A DNA stretch of 64,000 nucleotides from Fibrobacter sp. (GTDB taxonomy: Bacteria > Fibrobacterota > Fibrobacteria > Fibrobacterales > Fibrobacteraceae), in NCBI GenBank assembly GCA_017412605.1, contig JAFPWY010000011.1, positions 1 through 64,000 on the forward strand, given 5' to 3'. Numbering within the stretch: the stretch's first letter is position 1; each line of letters begins with the position of its first letter. The notes below the pieces were generated by a model, which saw nothing but the letters and a program-made list of their open reading frames with translations, did no database searches and was not told where the DNA came from. Below, one piece after another: positions 24,834-33,100 of this stretch. The translations under genes were made by a program, and so were the position numbers.

Positions 24834-26638
24834 TTTCTGCTTCCCACTAATTCACACAGTTCTTCCACGCTCTTGAGCATGGACCCCTGCTCCTCGGGGC
24901 TGGGGCTCACCGGAGCAAAGCGTGCAAACGCACATTTTTCGAGCCACTTGTCAATCTTGTCGATGGCGCCCTCGTCGAGTCCGAGCTTTTCAAGTTCCAA
25001 CTTCATCTGGTCGCGGGTCATGCCCTTGAATTCCAGGTTGTTGATGTCGCTCAGGTAGTCGATAAGGCCTGCCTCGAGTGCCGCGTAGAACGCCTTGACG
25101 TCACCCTTCTGCATGGCGGTGTGCGCATCGGCGAACCTAGCCTTGAGCATCTTCTTGGCTTTGCTCTTGCGGACGAGTGCGGCATCGCTGCTGTGTTTGC
25201 GGTGACGGCGGATAATCCCTGCGGCAATCAGGTAGAACGGTATGGCCGCAGCAAAGAGAACCCAGAACAGGATGTCCCTGTGGGGCGTGGGGGATTCCTT
25301 CTTGCCCGAAACCTTGTGGATGAAGCGGATGTCGCTGCCGAGCGCTTCGATTTCCTGCTTCTGCACTGCCGTGGGGCGCGTTGCCGCCGGCATGAACGCC
25401 GCTTCGGCCGTGGCGTCGCCCTTCTCGACTTCGATGGTCCAGGGGCCGAGCGTTTCGGACTGGTATGCCCTCTTGGCCGGGTCGAACCATGAGTACGAAA
25501 TTTCGGGGATTTCGAACGAGCCTTTCTTCTTGGGGTAGAGGAAAATCTTGATGCTCTTGGTCGTCACGACCTTGCTGCCGGTAATCTTCTTGTCGATGCT
25601 GTTCTCGGGCGGCACGGAGCGGAAGTCGTCAAAGCTGGGCAGTTTCGGGTCGGTGATGGTACCGGGGGTGCCGTCGCCCTTGATGGTGATGGAAAGTGTG
25701 AGCGCTTCACCGACCTTCAGGTGGTCCTTGTCGAACTGGGCGTCAAAACTGTAGTTGCCGACCATTCCCGAGAAGTTGGCCGGGCGGCCTTCGGCGGGGA
25801 GGGGCTTCACGTTGATATTCACGACGGGGGTGGCGGCTTCGGTCTCGATGGATTCCTGCTTGACACTCCGGCTCGAGAACGACATGTTGCCCATCTGCTT
25901 CTTCTCTTCGACAACCTTGGGTTCGCCGCGCTTGGTGTACTTGAACTTGAATGGCGGAATCTGGAGGTTGCCGCTCTTGGTGGGGCTGAGCCAGGCGAAC
26001 TTCGCGCTGGCCTGCATTTCCCTGCGGGCGCCCTCGACCGGCTTGAATTCCATGTTGGAGAGGTCACTTCTGTGGACGATGAAGTCGCTGCCGGTGTTCA
26101 TGTCGGTGGCCTGGAGGTTCCCTTCGAAATGCTCGAAGGTGTGGAAGCCGAGGGTCACGTAGAACTGTTCGCCTTCGTAGATGCTCTTCTTGCTCGGGGT
26201 GAGGCTCACGGCCAGGGCGTCGTCGTTGTAGGAACGCTGCACGTTGACGGGGATGCTCCCGCTGACGGCCTGCCTTTCGCCGTTGATGGTCCAGAAAAGT
26301 TGGCCCACGTCAATCTGGCCGGTCCTTTTCGGGGCCTTAATCTTGAACGTGTAAATGCGCGCCTTGTAGGCCCTTCCGCCACCGCCGAAGAACGATTCGA
26401 ACATGTCATCAAAACCGGGACGGATGAGCTGGTCCGTACTGTCGAGGCCCATGAAGGTAAAGCCGTTTTTAGTCTCGATCTGGACGACTTCCCTGTTGGC
26501 CGGGAGTTCTTGCAAAGGGACGATAAACTGGAGACCGAACGTCTGCCCGGCCTCGATGCGTTCGCGGTCCACCTGGAGCGATGGCCGTGCCGCTGCGAAA
26601 GTTGCGAGGGCGAGGCAAGTAAGTAAAACGCGTTTCAT
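24830..26638 (-). CDS. batD: BatD-like protein
   Basis: 602-residue exported protein: signal peptide (MKRVLLTCLALATFAAARP), several beta-sandwich domains typical of BatD (about 20-420), a transmembrane helix (around 470-490) and a cytoplasmic helical tail. BatD proteins occur with vWA-domain BatA/BatB and TPR protein BatE in operons linked to stress or oxygen tolerance and envelope function. BatA, BatB and BatC genes are not adjacent here. No ribosome site is seen; TAAATTTT ends 5 nt before the ATG. Confidence 0.82.
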   Translation of the reverse strand: MKRVLLTCLALATFAAARPSLQVDRERIEAGQTFGLQFIVPLQELPANREVVQIETKNGFTFMGLDSTDQLIRPGFDDMFESFFGGGGRAYKARIYTFKIKAPKRTGQIDVGQLFWTINGERQAVSGSIPVNVQRSYNDDALAVSLTPSKKSIYEGEQFYVTLGFHTFEHFEGNLQATDMNTGSDFIVHRSDLSNMEFKPVEGARREMQASAKFAWLSPTKSGNLQIPPFKFKYTKRGEPKVVEEKKQMGNMSFSSRSVKQESIETEAATPVVNINVKPLPAEGRPANFSGMVGNYSFDAQFDKDHLKVGEALTLSITIKGDGTPGTITDPKLPSFDDFRSVPPENSIDKKITGSKVVTTKSIKIFLYPKKKGSFEIPEISYSWFDPAKRAYQSETLGPWTIEVEKGDATAEAAFMPAATRPTAVQKQEIEALGSDIRFIHKVSGKKESPTPHRDILFWVLFAAAIPFYLIAAGIIRRHRKHSSDAALVRKSKAKKMLKARFADAHTAMQKGDVKAFYAALEAGLIDYLSDINNLEFKGMTRDQMKLELEKLGLDEGAIDKIDKWLEKCAFARFAPVSPSPEEQGSMLKSVEELCELVGSRK

Positions 26639-26643
26639 GCCCT

Positions 26644-26651
26644 AAAATTTA
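26644..26651 (-). promoter_or_regulatory. TAnnTTTG-like element 5 nt before batD
   Basis: TAAATTTT on the minus strand, then agggc, then the ATG at 26638. It predicts an almost leaderless batD-batE message. Confidence 0.4.
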
Positions 26652-26802
26652 CCAATTTTCGCAGTGCGAAATGTAGCCGGGGGCGGGCAAATGGAGCCGT
26701 GGAATCTGTCGTCGGGGAGGAAACTTTCTAGGTAATGAAAAAAAAAGCATTTCTTATACACTTTTTTCCCTTGAAACGTTAGTAAAAAATTGTTAATATT
26801 GG

Positions 26803-26835
26803 CGCCGACAAAAGAAAACGGCGATAAAACGTCGG
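26803..26835 (+). promoter_or_regulatory. Leader with two mutually exclusive hairpins
   Basis: CGCCG (26803-26807) can pair with CGGCG (26819-26823), or CCGAC (26805-26809) with GTCGG (26831-26835); the two share bases. This lies 25-58 nt upstream of the small gene at 26861. Confidence 0.35.
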
Positions 26836-26860
26836 AAAACAAGGTTAAAAGGAGAATAAA

Positions 26861-26923
26861 ATGTACTGCATCCTCGCTGTCCTGCTGGTCAAGAGCTTCA
26901 AGAAGTACGCCAAGCACGCCTAA
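26861..26923 (+). CDS. 20-residue hydrophobic-basic peptide
   Basis: Reads MYCILAVLLVKSFKKYAKHA. The first half is hydrophobic and the second half strongly basic, which fits a small membrane-active or membrane-inserted peptide. AAAAGGAG lies 6-7 nt before the ATG, and a strong terminator follows 46 nt after the stop, so this is a self-contained transcription unit. No family is recognised. It could be a leader peptide, a type I toxin-like peptide or an antimicrobial-like peptide; the sequence does not decide. Confidence 0.5.
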   Translation: MYCILAVLLVKSFKKYAKHA

Positions 26924-26969
26924 TTGGCGAAATTGGCTAGATTTTTGGGATTCTTTGGAAAAGTTAAGC

Positions 26970-26999
26970 CCCCGGTTGTTCGACCGGGGTTGTTTTTTT
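26970..26999 (+). terminator. Terminator after the 20-residue peptide gene
   Basis: CCCCGGT/ACCGGGG, a 7-bp stem with a 6-nt loop, followed by TTGTTTTTTT. Confidence 0.85.
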
Positions 27000-27094
27000 G
27001 GGGTAAAAACGGCATTCCCCGTTGCCGATTCCATTTTTTTGCGTTATTATTATATAGATGACTGTTTTTACGGAAACAGGCGAAGGAGAAGAAA

Positions 27095-27220
27095 ATGGAA
27101 GAAAAGAAGGAATACGTTGCTCCCGAGATGAAGGTTGTGGACATGGAGTACCAGAGTATGCTGTGTGCCAGCATTTCTTGTCCGGGAGGAGAGGATTGCG
27201 ATGAGGGGCAATTCGGCTAG
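27095..27220 (+). CDS. 41-residue peptide with Cys-rich C-terminus (precursor-like)
   Basis: The sequence starts MEEKKEYVAPEMKVVDMEY and ends with CASISCPGGEDCDEGQFG: a charged N-terminal half with a YxxPE motif and a C-terminal half with three Cys (24, 29, 35). AAGGAG lies 6 nt before the ATG and a terminator follows. Similar short YxxPxxxVhEhE...LLCAS-type peptides are common as unannotated genes in Bacteroidota and resemble leader-plus-core precursors. No maturase gene is adjacent except mqnC, which is a menaquinone enzyme. The gene call is good; the function is unknown. Confidence 0.65.
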   Translation: MEEKKEYVAPEMKVVDMEYQSMLCASISCPGGEDCDEGQFG

Positions 27221-27253
27221 CCCGGTGTGCTTAAATTTTTTTAATCAAAAACA

Positions 27254-27278
27254 GCATCCCTTCGGGATGCATTTTTTT
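27254..27278. terminator. Bidirectional terminator between the Cys-rich peptide gene and mqnC
   Basis: GCATCCC-TTC-GGGATGC, a perfect 7-bp stem. The plus strand continues with TTTTTTT and the minus strand with TGTTTTTG, so it can end both converging transcripts. Confidence 0.88.
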
Positions 27279-27298
27279 GTGGCTCGGTCATCTCCATC

Positions 27299-27325
27299 GA
27301 CAAGCTTCGCTTGTCATGATCATGA
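27299..27325. repeat. Two adjacent palindromes after mqnC
   Basis: GACAAGC-TTC-GCTTGTC (27299-27315, perfect 7-bp stem) runs into the 12-bp palindrome TCATGATCATGA (27314-27325), just downstream of the mqnC stop. Confidence 0.7.
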
Positions 27326-27333
27326 CTCTCGCC

Positions 27334-28440
27334 TTAGTCAAAGTTTAAACTTCGCCGATACGGCGTAAACCCTGCATTTCGTATAAATTCTTCGGCGGCC
27401 TCGATGGTCGTGAGCCCGTGGTTCTGTAACACGTTTTCTTCTATCACGATGCTGTTGATGTCGTCGGCGCCGCTGTGCAGCCCGAGTTCGCCAAGCGATA
27501 GCCCCATGCCGAGCAGCGAGACTTCGATGTGCGGGATATTGTCGAGGTATAGGCGACTGAGCGCGAGCAGCTTGAGGTATTCGTCGCCGCGCACGTGCCG
27601 GATGGGGAACTTGTCCGTCTGCGGCTGGAATGTCCACACCACAAAACTCTTGAACCCTTGCGCGATGTCCTGCGTCTTGCGCACGTAATCCAGGTGCTCG
27701 ATGATTTCTTCGGGCGTCTCCACACTGCCGAATACGATGTTCGCACTGCCGGGGAGCCCTTTCTTGTGGCAGGCCGCGAGCGTGTCGCACCACTGCTGCG
27801 CGGGGAGCTTCTTGGGGCTCAACATTTGCCGCATGCGGTCGGAGAGAATCTCGGCGCCTGCGCCCGGCACGGAACTGAGCCCTGCTTCCTTAAAAATGTC
27901 GAGCAGTTTGTCCAGAGTAATGTTGTTGAATTCCGCGATGCGCACGAGTTCCACCGGCGAGAACCCGCGTACCTTCACGCCCATTTCTTGCGTGAGCATC
28001 TTGAGCACGTCGGTGTAGTAGGTGAGGGGAATGCCCTTGTTCACGCCCCCCTGCAAAAAAATCTGGTCGGCGCCTTTGGCCTTCGCTTCAATTGTCTTCT
28101 GCCGGATTTCGTCCAGGCTGAGCACGTAGGCTTCGGGGCTGTGGGCGGGCCTGCAAAAACTGCAAAAGCTGCACGTGACTTCGCAGACGTTCGTGTAGTT
28201 CACTATACGGAACGCCGTGTAGCCCACCTTGTTTTCAGGGTGCATGCGCCTGCGCACGGCATCGGCGGCTTCCGCGACTTCGGTCCACGGGGCATTTTTC
28301 AGCAGGTCGAGCGCTTCGGCGGGGGCTATGCGTTCCCCCTGCACAGATTTCAGCAAAATGGAATTCACGCAAACAAGATAATTCTTTTCTTGCCCGTTGT
28401 AAACTTCACGCCATGGATTTATTGTCCATGAAAAACGCAT
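27334..28440 (-). CDS. mqnC: Cyclic dehypoxanthine futalosine synthase (radical SAM)
   Basis: 368-residue radical SAM protein of the MqnC/CofH group. NYTNVCEVTCSFCSFCR holds the CxxxCxxC iron-sulfur cluster ligands; FLQGGVNKGIPLTYY and GFSPVEL follow as in MqnC. The enzyme cyclises dehypoxanthine futalosine in the futalosine route to menaquinone, needed for fumarate-based anaerobic respiration. Other mqn genes are not nearby. The residue after CSFCSF is Cys where MqnC more often has Tyr. The start is uncertain: the ATG at 28440 has no ribosome site and the first 20 residues are poorly family-like. Confidence 0.83.
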   Translation of the reverse strand: MRFSWTINPWREVYNGQEKNYLVCVNSILLKSVQGERIAPAEALDLLKNAPWTEVAEAADAVRRRMHPENKVGYTAFRIVNYTNVCEVTCSFCSFCRPAHSPEAYVLSLDEIRQKTIEAKAKGADQIFLQGGVNKGIPLTYYTDVLKMLTQEMGVKVRGFSPVELVRIAEFNNITLDKLLDIFKEAGLSSVPGAGAEILSDRMRQMLSPKKLPAQQWCDTLAACHKKGLPGSANIVFGSVETPEEIIEHLDYVRKTQDIAQGFKSFVVWTFQPQTDKFPIRHVRGDEYLKLLALSRLYLDNIPHIEVSLLGMGLSLGELGLHSGADDINSIVIEENVLQNHGLTTIEAAEEFIRNAGFTPYRRSLNFD

Positions 28441-28524
28441 AGGGGGGTGTGACGATTCGCACGTTATGAGAATATTTTCATAATGTCAATATGAGGAGTA
28501 TTGGCAATATGAGGATGTTTTGGT

Positions 28525-30069
28525 ATGAAAAGTACACTAGCAATAGCAGTGCCGCTCGTTTTCTCTGCTGCTCTCTCGGCAGTTGAGGCGAGCGCGTTTA
28601 CCGTAACCGGTAAGGTCAATGACGAAAGTGGCAAGGCAATCGAAAAGGCTTCGGTCACTCTTTTGGGCAAAGGCCTCCGTGCGGAAACCGATGCGACGGG
28701 TTCGTTTACCCTCCATCAAGACGAGGCCGTTCCAGGGACTCCGGGTGATTCCGGCCAGGTCCCGGGTGTCGGCCAGATTCCTGGCGATACGCAGTTCCCG
28801 GTAGAGGGCGGCGAAATCAATAGTCTTGCGGCATCGCGTTCCGTGGGTTTCCTTTCGGTGAATGGCGGAATTCTCTCGTTCTCGCAGAGCTCCGGCGTTC
28901 CTGTCCGTGTACAGGTCTTCGACATGGTGGGCAACCGCCTGCTCGACGAGACCCTGTACGGCACGGGAACGGTGGACATGAAGTCTTCCATTCAGGCCAA
29001 GGGAACATACTTTGCACGCGTCAGGGTCGGCAATGCGCAGCAGAATTTCCGCTTCAAGGCTGATGGCAGCTTCTCCGCCGTATTCGGCGAAAAGGCCCGC
29101 GCACGGGCTCTCCTCAAAGTGGGCGACAACGACGACCTTCGCGTAGTTGCGAATGGCTACGATACGCTCACGGTCCATTTGACCAATTTAGATACGAACT
29201 TGACGCTCGTCTTGAAAAAGCCTGCGCCGCCAGAACCGCAGTATGCTTACGGCTGGGGCTTAAAGAACGACCCCGTTCCCAGTAGCGGTTGCGGTAAAGA
29301 CACCAAGCTCGACTACAAGTACCGTGGTGACAAGCCCTACATCGAATTCAAATGGAGCAAGGGAACGCGCACCGTGCGCATCGATATCCCCAAAAGCTAC
29401 GACAAGAATAAACCGTACAAACTCATTTTCGGAATGCAGTGCATGGGCGGCTGGGCCGGTGGCGTGCAGGACGAAGGCTACTATGGTTTGAAAAAGTTCG
29501 ACAAGGATGAGACTGTCATCTTCGTCGCTCCTGAGGGCAACGGAAACCAGGCCCCGTGGGCTCAAGATGACTACACGCTTTTTGATGAACTTCTCGCTTA
29601 TCTCGAAGGCAACTTCTGCATTGATTCCAGCCGCGTATTCTCGACAGGCTTCAGCTACGGCTCCATGTTCTCTAACGGACTTTCGTGGAACCACCAGGAA
29701 GTGCTCCGTGCGGTGGCCGTGTACGAGACTGCCGAACGCAACATCTGGTTGCCGCAGCGCAAGCAGATGGGTATAGGTTGGATGGGCGTGCTCGGCTTGC
29801 AGGATGATCTCTGCCGCCCGGAAATGGGACGTGCCGCTCGCGACATTATCCTGGAACTCAACTCCGAAGGCGGCAAGGCCAAGAACGAAAAGGCTCAGGA
29901 ATATGGTGGAAACGGTCCGCATGTGTGCTACGACTACACGACCGTCGAGGAACGCTTCCCGGTTCGCTGGTGCACGCAGAATGGCGGCCATATCTGGGAC
30001 CACAAGGATCCGGGCCAGCAGCAGTCTTGGGTTCCTGAGACTACATGGGATTTCTTCAATAAGTTCTAA
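28525..30069 (+). CDS. Secreted CE1-type esterase with internal T9SS-tail-like domain
   Basis: 514-residue exported protein. It has a signal peptide (about 1-24), a carboxypeptidase-regulatory-like beta domain (26-64), a Gly/Pro-rich linker (68-95), a domain at about 107-190 with VQVFDMVGNRLLDETLYG and a GTYFARVRVGN motif, and then an alpha/beta-hydrolase esterase domain (about 255-514). The nucleophile is S377 in GFSYGS and the likely His is H489 in NGGHIWDH. The esterase part resembles CE1 feruloyl/acetyl-xylan esterases, which free hemicellulose side groups. The middle domain resembles Por-secretion C-terminal sorting domains but lies internally. The ATG at 28525 has GAGG about 10 nt upstream, within a direct repeat (AATATGAGGA twice). 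Confidence 0.82.
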   Translation: MKSTLAIAVPLVFSAALSAVEASAFTVTGKVNDESGKAIEKASVTLLGKGLRAETDATGSFTLHQDEAVPGTPGDSGQVPGVGQIPGDTQFPVEGGEINSLAASRSVGFLSVNGGILSFSQSSGVPVRVQVFDMVGNRLLDETLYGTGTVDMKSSIQAKGTYFARVRVGNAQQNFRFKADGSFSAVFGEKARARALLKVGDNDDLRVVANGYDTLTVHLTNLDTNLTLVLKKPAPPEPQYAYGWGLKNDPVPSSGCGKDTKLDYKYRGDKPYIEFKWSKGTRTVRIDIPKSYDKNKPYKLIFGMQCMGGWAGGVQDEGYYGLKKFDKDETVIFVAPEGNGNQAPWAQDDYTLFDELLAYLEGNFCIDSSRVFSTGFSYGSMFSNGLSWNHQEVLRAVAVYETAERNIWLPQRKQMGIGWMGVLGLQDDLCRPEMGRAARDIILELNSEGGKAKNEKAQEYGGNGPHVCYDYTTVEERFPVRWCTQNGGHIWDHKDPGQQQSWVPETTWDFFNKF

Positions 30070-30092
30070 ATAAAGATACTCCTCCAAAAACA

Positions 30093-30127
30093 AACACCTT
30101 TCCGCATTAACTGCGGGAAGGTGTTTT
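30093..30127. terminator. Bidirectional terminator between esterase and orphan gene
   Basis: AACACCTT-T-CCGCA/TGCGG-G-AAGGTGTT with a 5-nt loop, flanked by A/T runs on both sides. It serves two convergent genes. Confidence 0.88.
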
Positions 30128-30169
30128 AATTAAAGGCTCTCCGGTGTTGCCGGAGGTTGCCGGACTACT

Positions 30170-33100
30170 TTAGGCCAATATGGGGGCGGAAATCTTGAAT
30201 GCGGTTTTTTCGGTGCTGTCCTTGATAACAATGCTTATTTTGGAAATTCCGCTGTTCAGCTTGGGCAATTTCAGTATTTTGTAGCCTTGGTCAATGGGCG
30301 GTACCTTGATTGTATCCAGTTTTTTTGATGATATTGCTTGTTTTCCTGAATGTTGTTCGAGCCATATGGTGTAGTTTTCCCCAGTATCTAATGCGTTCAA
30401 CCAAGAAATCCTTACATCGAACGAGTCCGTGCAGCGTGTTTTTGCCATGAGGGTGTTCTTGAATTCCTCGAATTGCTTGTTCACCCTGGCGATGTTCACA
30501 CCGTCGCTTTCGCGGAATATGTCGGCACGGATGTTCATTTGGTCGATGAGAATCCTGAAGTACTCGCAATGGATGGAATCGGCTTTTGTCCCGTTTTTAT
30601 CTTCGCCCAGTTCAATAGAGGTGATGGGCGTGTAATAATGTTCCCACTTCTTATCGGGATCTATATTCACGGCGAAGGAATCGTTATAGACCCGTTTCTT
30701 GCCATCTCCTTCGTATGTCAGCTCTATTTCGAAGCGTTTGTCGTCGCGGTTCACTGCTTCTCCGTAAATGAACTCGGGCCTTGGAATACGGACCCTTGCG
30801 GTGAAGATGTACCATTTCCCTTCTTCGATGCCTAGCCTGTTTACATCGATCTTGAAAAGCTGGGTGCCCTTGCTAATCTTGTCGAACTTGATTTTGGCTT
30901 CCCAAATCTGGAATGGGGCGCTTTCCCCAAAGATTGTGACTCCCTCGGATTCTTCGAATGTGTAATATTTACGGTTGTTTTGCGGCTTAAAGAGCGTATC
31001 GAAGGGGTTGTCAATGTAATATGAAGGTGCCGTTTCGAAGAAGTCCTTTTCGGTGGTTATCTTGGGCTCTGTTTTTTTGGATGCGGCAATCCAGAATCCT
31101 GTTGCGTCCGCCTTGCGGATGACTCCCTTGGAAAAACAGATGTTCTTCTTGCCTATCTTGATGTTCAATTCCTTTTTCTGGCTTTTGGAGAAGAACCCTG
31201 TCTTCACGCACTTGCGGTTGTCAAATGTGAGGCGCCAAATCCTTTCCTGGCTGGTTTCGATTCCTGTCAAGATGAACGGATCGCATTCGTTGACGATGGG
31301 GGTGTCGAGTGTCTTGACGATTGGACGCTTGACGATGCTATTGAGTTCGTCCAGGATTTGCTGCGTGTCCTCGTAGCATGACCTGAAGTATGTTTGTTGC
31401 GGCTCCTTTGGATAGGAGCTGGTGAAGGCTGCCTTGATTTCGCTGTCATAGTGGAAATAGGCAATCATCTGTTCTGGCTGGCATAGCCAGGAATGGAATA
31501 GGGTGTCCTTATAGTACGTGGCTTTATCTAGGAGATCGTTGTGGATTTCTCTGTAATGCCGGCACGAGTAGAATGGCATGAAACCGTTCGGATTGTCATT
31601 CCGGGCTATTCGAATGTGGTTGATTTCATATTTAAAGAGAGTGAATGCGGAGTTGTCCTGTGCAAAACACCGGTAGTCGTCTAGATTGAATTTGCAGTGA
31701 CCTTCGCTCGCCTGGCCTCCGTATATCGAAGTGGAAGAACTCATTCCTTTGGGGAGTTTGATGCTCCCGCCCAAATAGGGCTCGAAGAACATGGCGTATG
31801 TCCCGTATTGTGAATGTCCCTTGGCGGCGACATGTGCGTAAAGGCTGTATTTTGCCTTGGGATTGTTTTTAAGGATGGGATCCATGACGTAGGTTTGCTG
31901 CAGTTCTGCAGTGTACTCTGTCATGACGCAGTCCCAGATGTTGATTTCACGTCTCTGGGCGAAATTTTCGTTAATCCAATATCCGAAAATGGGTCTTTGT
32001 GTAGGGAGGTTCCTCCAGAAAGAGTTGTTGACTGCGGATAGATAAATATCGTCTGTAATCTTGCCTTTGATATAGGGGGTGAATCCTCTGGATTCGAGCT
32101 TGGGCAAGATTTCGTTCTGGAAACGTTCGCTTTCGCAGACGCTGTCCCACATCTTTTTGCATTCCAAGTGTCCGTTTTTCTTATACAGGTCGATGTTGTA
32201 GAAATTCGGGCACCTCGATTCATCAGTGGAAGTGTCGGTTTTTTCATAAAAGTGCTCTAGACGGTGCCTTGTGCGGAGGAGCCAAGCCGTATTGTACAAT
32301 CTTTCCAGGTCGGAATAGATGTAATCGATTTCTATTCCGTATTGGTGAACCCCCGTGAAGATTTCGTTTAGGAGTTTTTGCACGGCGTGGCTGCCCGATG
32401 TCGGTCGCTTGTCGTTCTTGTCGTCCGGGTCGCCAAGATCCAGCCATTCGGAGAAGTATTTTTTCGCACGCTTAATCCGGTTGTTGTTCGAAATGAGATA
32501 ACGGATGAAGGGATGTTCTTTCTTTTTTTCTTCTTTTCCAGTATCGTAATTCTTGAGTTTTTCGACAAGGCCCTCGTCGAGTTCGCGTCCCGGCACTACC
32601 TTGGGGTTGTTGTAATGAATGGGCGAGTCGTAGAAAAGGAATCCTTCTCCGCTGAAGTTGTCCGTTGTGGAATTGTCTGCGGAACCGGAATAGATCATGG
32701 AGTAAAGGTAGTCGCGTGTCAAGCGAATTTCCTTGTTTTCGTAATCTACTTTTTTTGCCTCGGGACAAGTGGGGACAATTTTGAGTTCCTGAGCTTCAAA
32801 ACAGGCGCCACCTAGCAACTGCAGCAGGAAACCATCAACGGATATGCTCCTTTTGCCCTTGGGTTGGGCTAGAAGTCCTCTTGTAATCTGTTCCACGGCG
32901 TAAGATGTCGTCGTGGTGCTGATGGATGCGGGGGAGTTGTAGATTTGCGCAAGCCCGAAGTTGTCGAAGAGTCCTGGGTGGGTGTGGTGCTTTTGCGGAC
33001 GGGAAATCTTCTTTTCGATGAATTCGCTTTTGGCGAGATCGTTTGTTCTCCAAACAAATGAGTAGAAAGGTTTGCTGTTTCTGGGGTAAACCGGAACATT

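Noticed and set aside
26642-27034. 130-codon minus-strand frame opposite the two peptide genes
   Set aside because: No family features; it crosses a terminator and the batD promoter, while the plus strand has two ribosome sites and terminators that define small genes.
27334-28440. Radical SAM gene as maturase of the neighbouring Cys-rich peptide
   Set aside because: Its sequence is that of the MqnC/CofH group used in menaquinone synthesis; it lacks a SPASM domain or peptide-recognition domain and is convergent, separated by a terminator.
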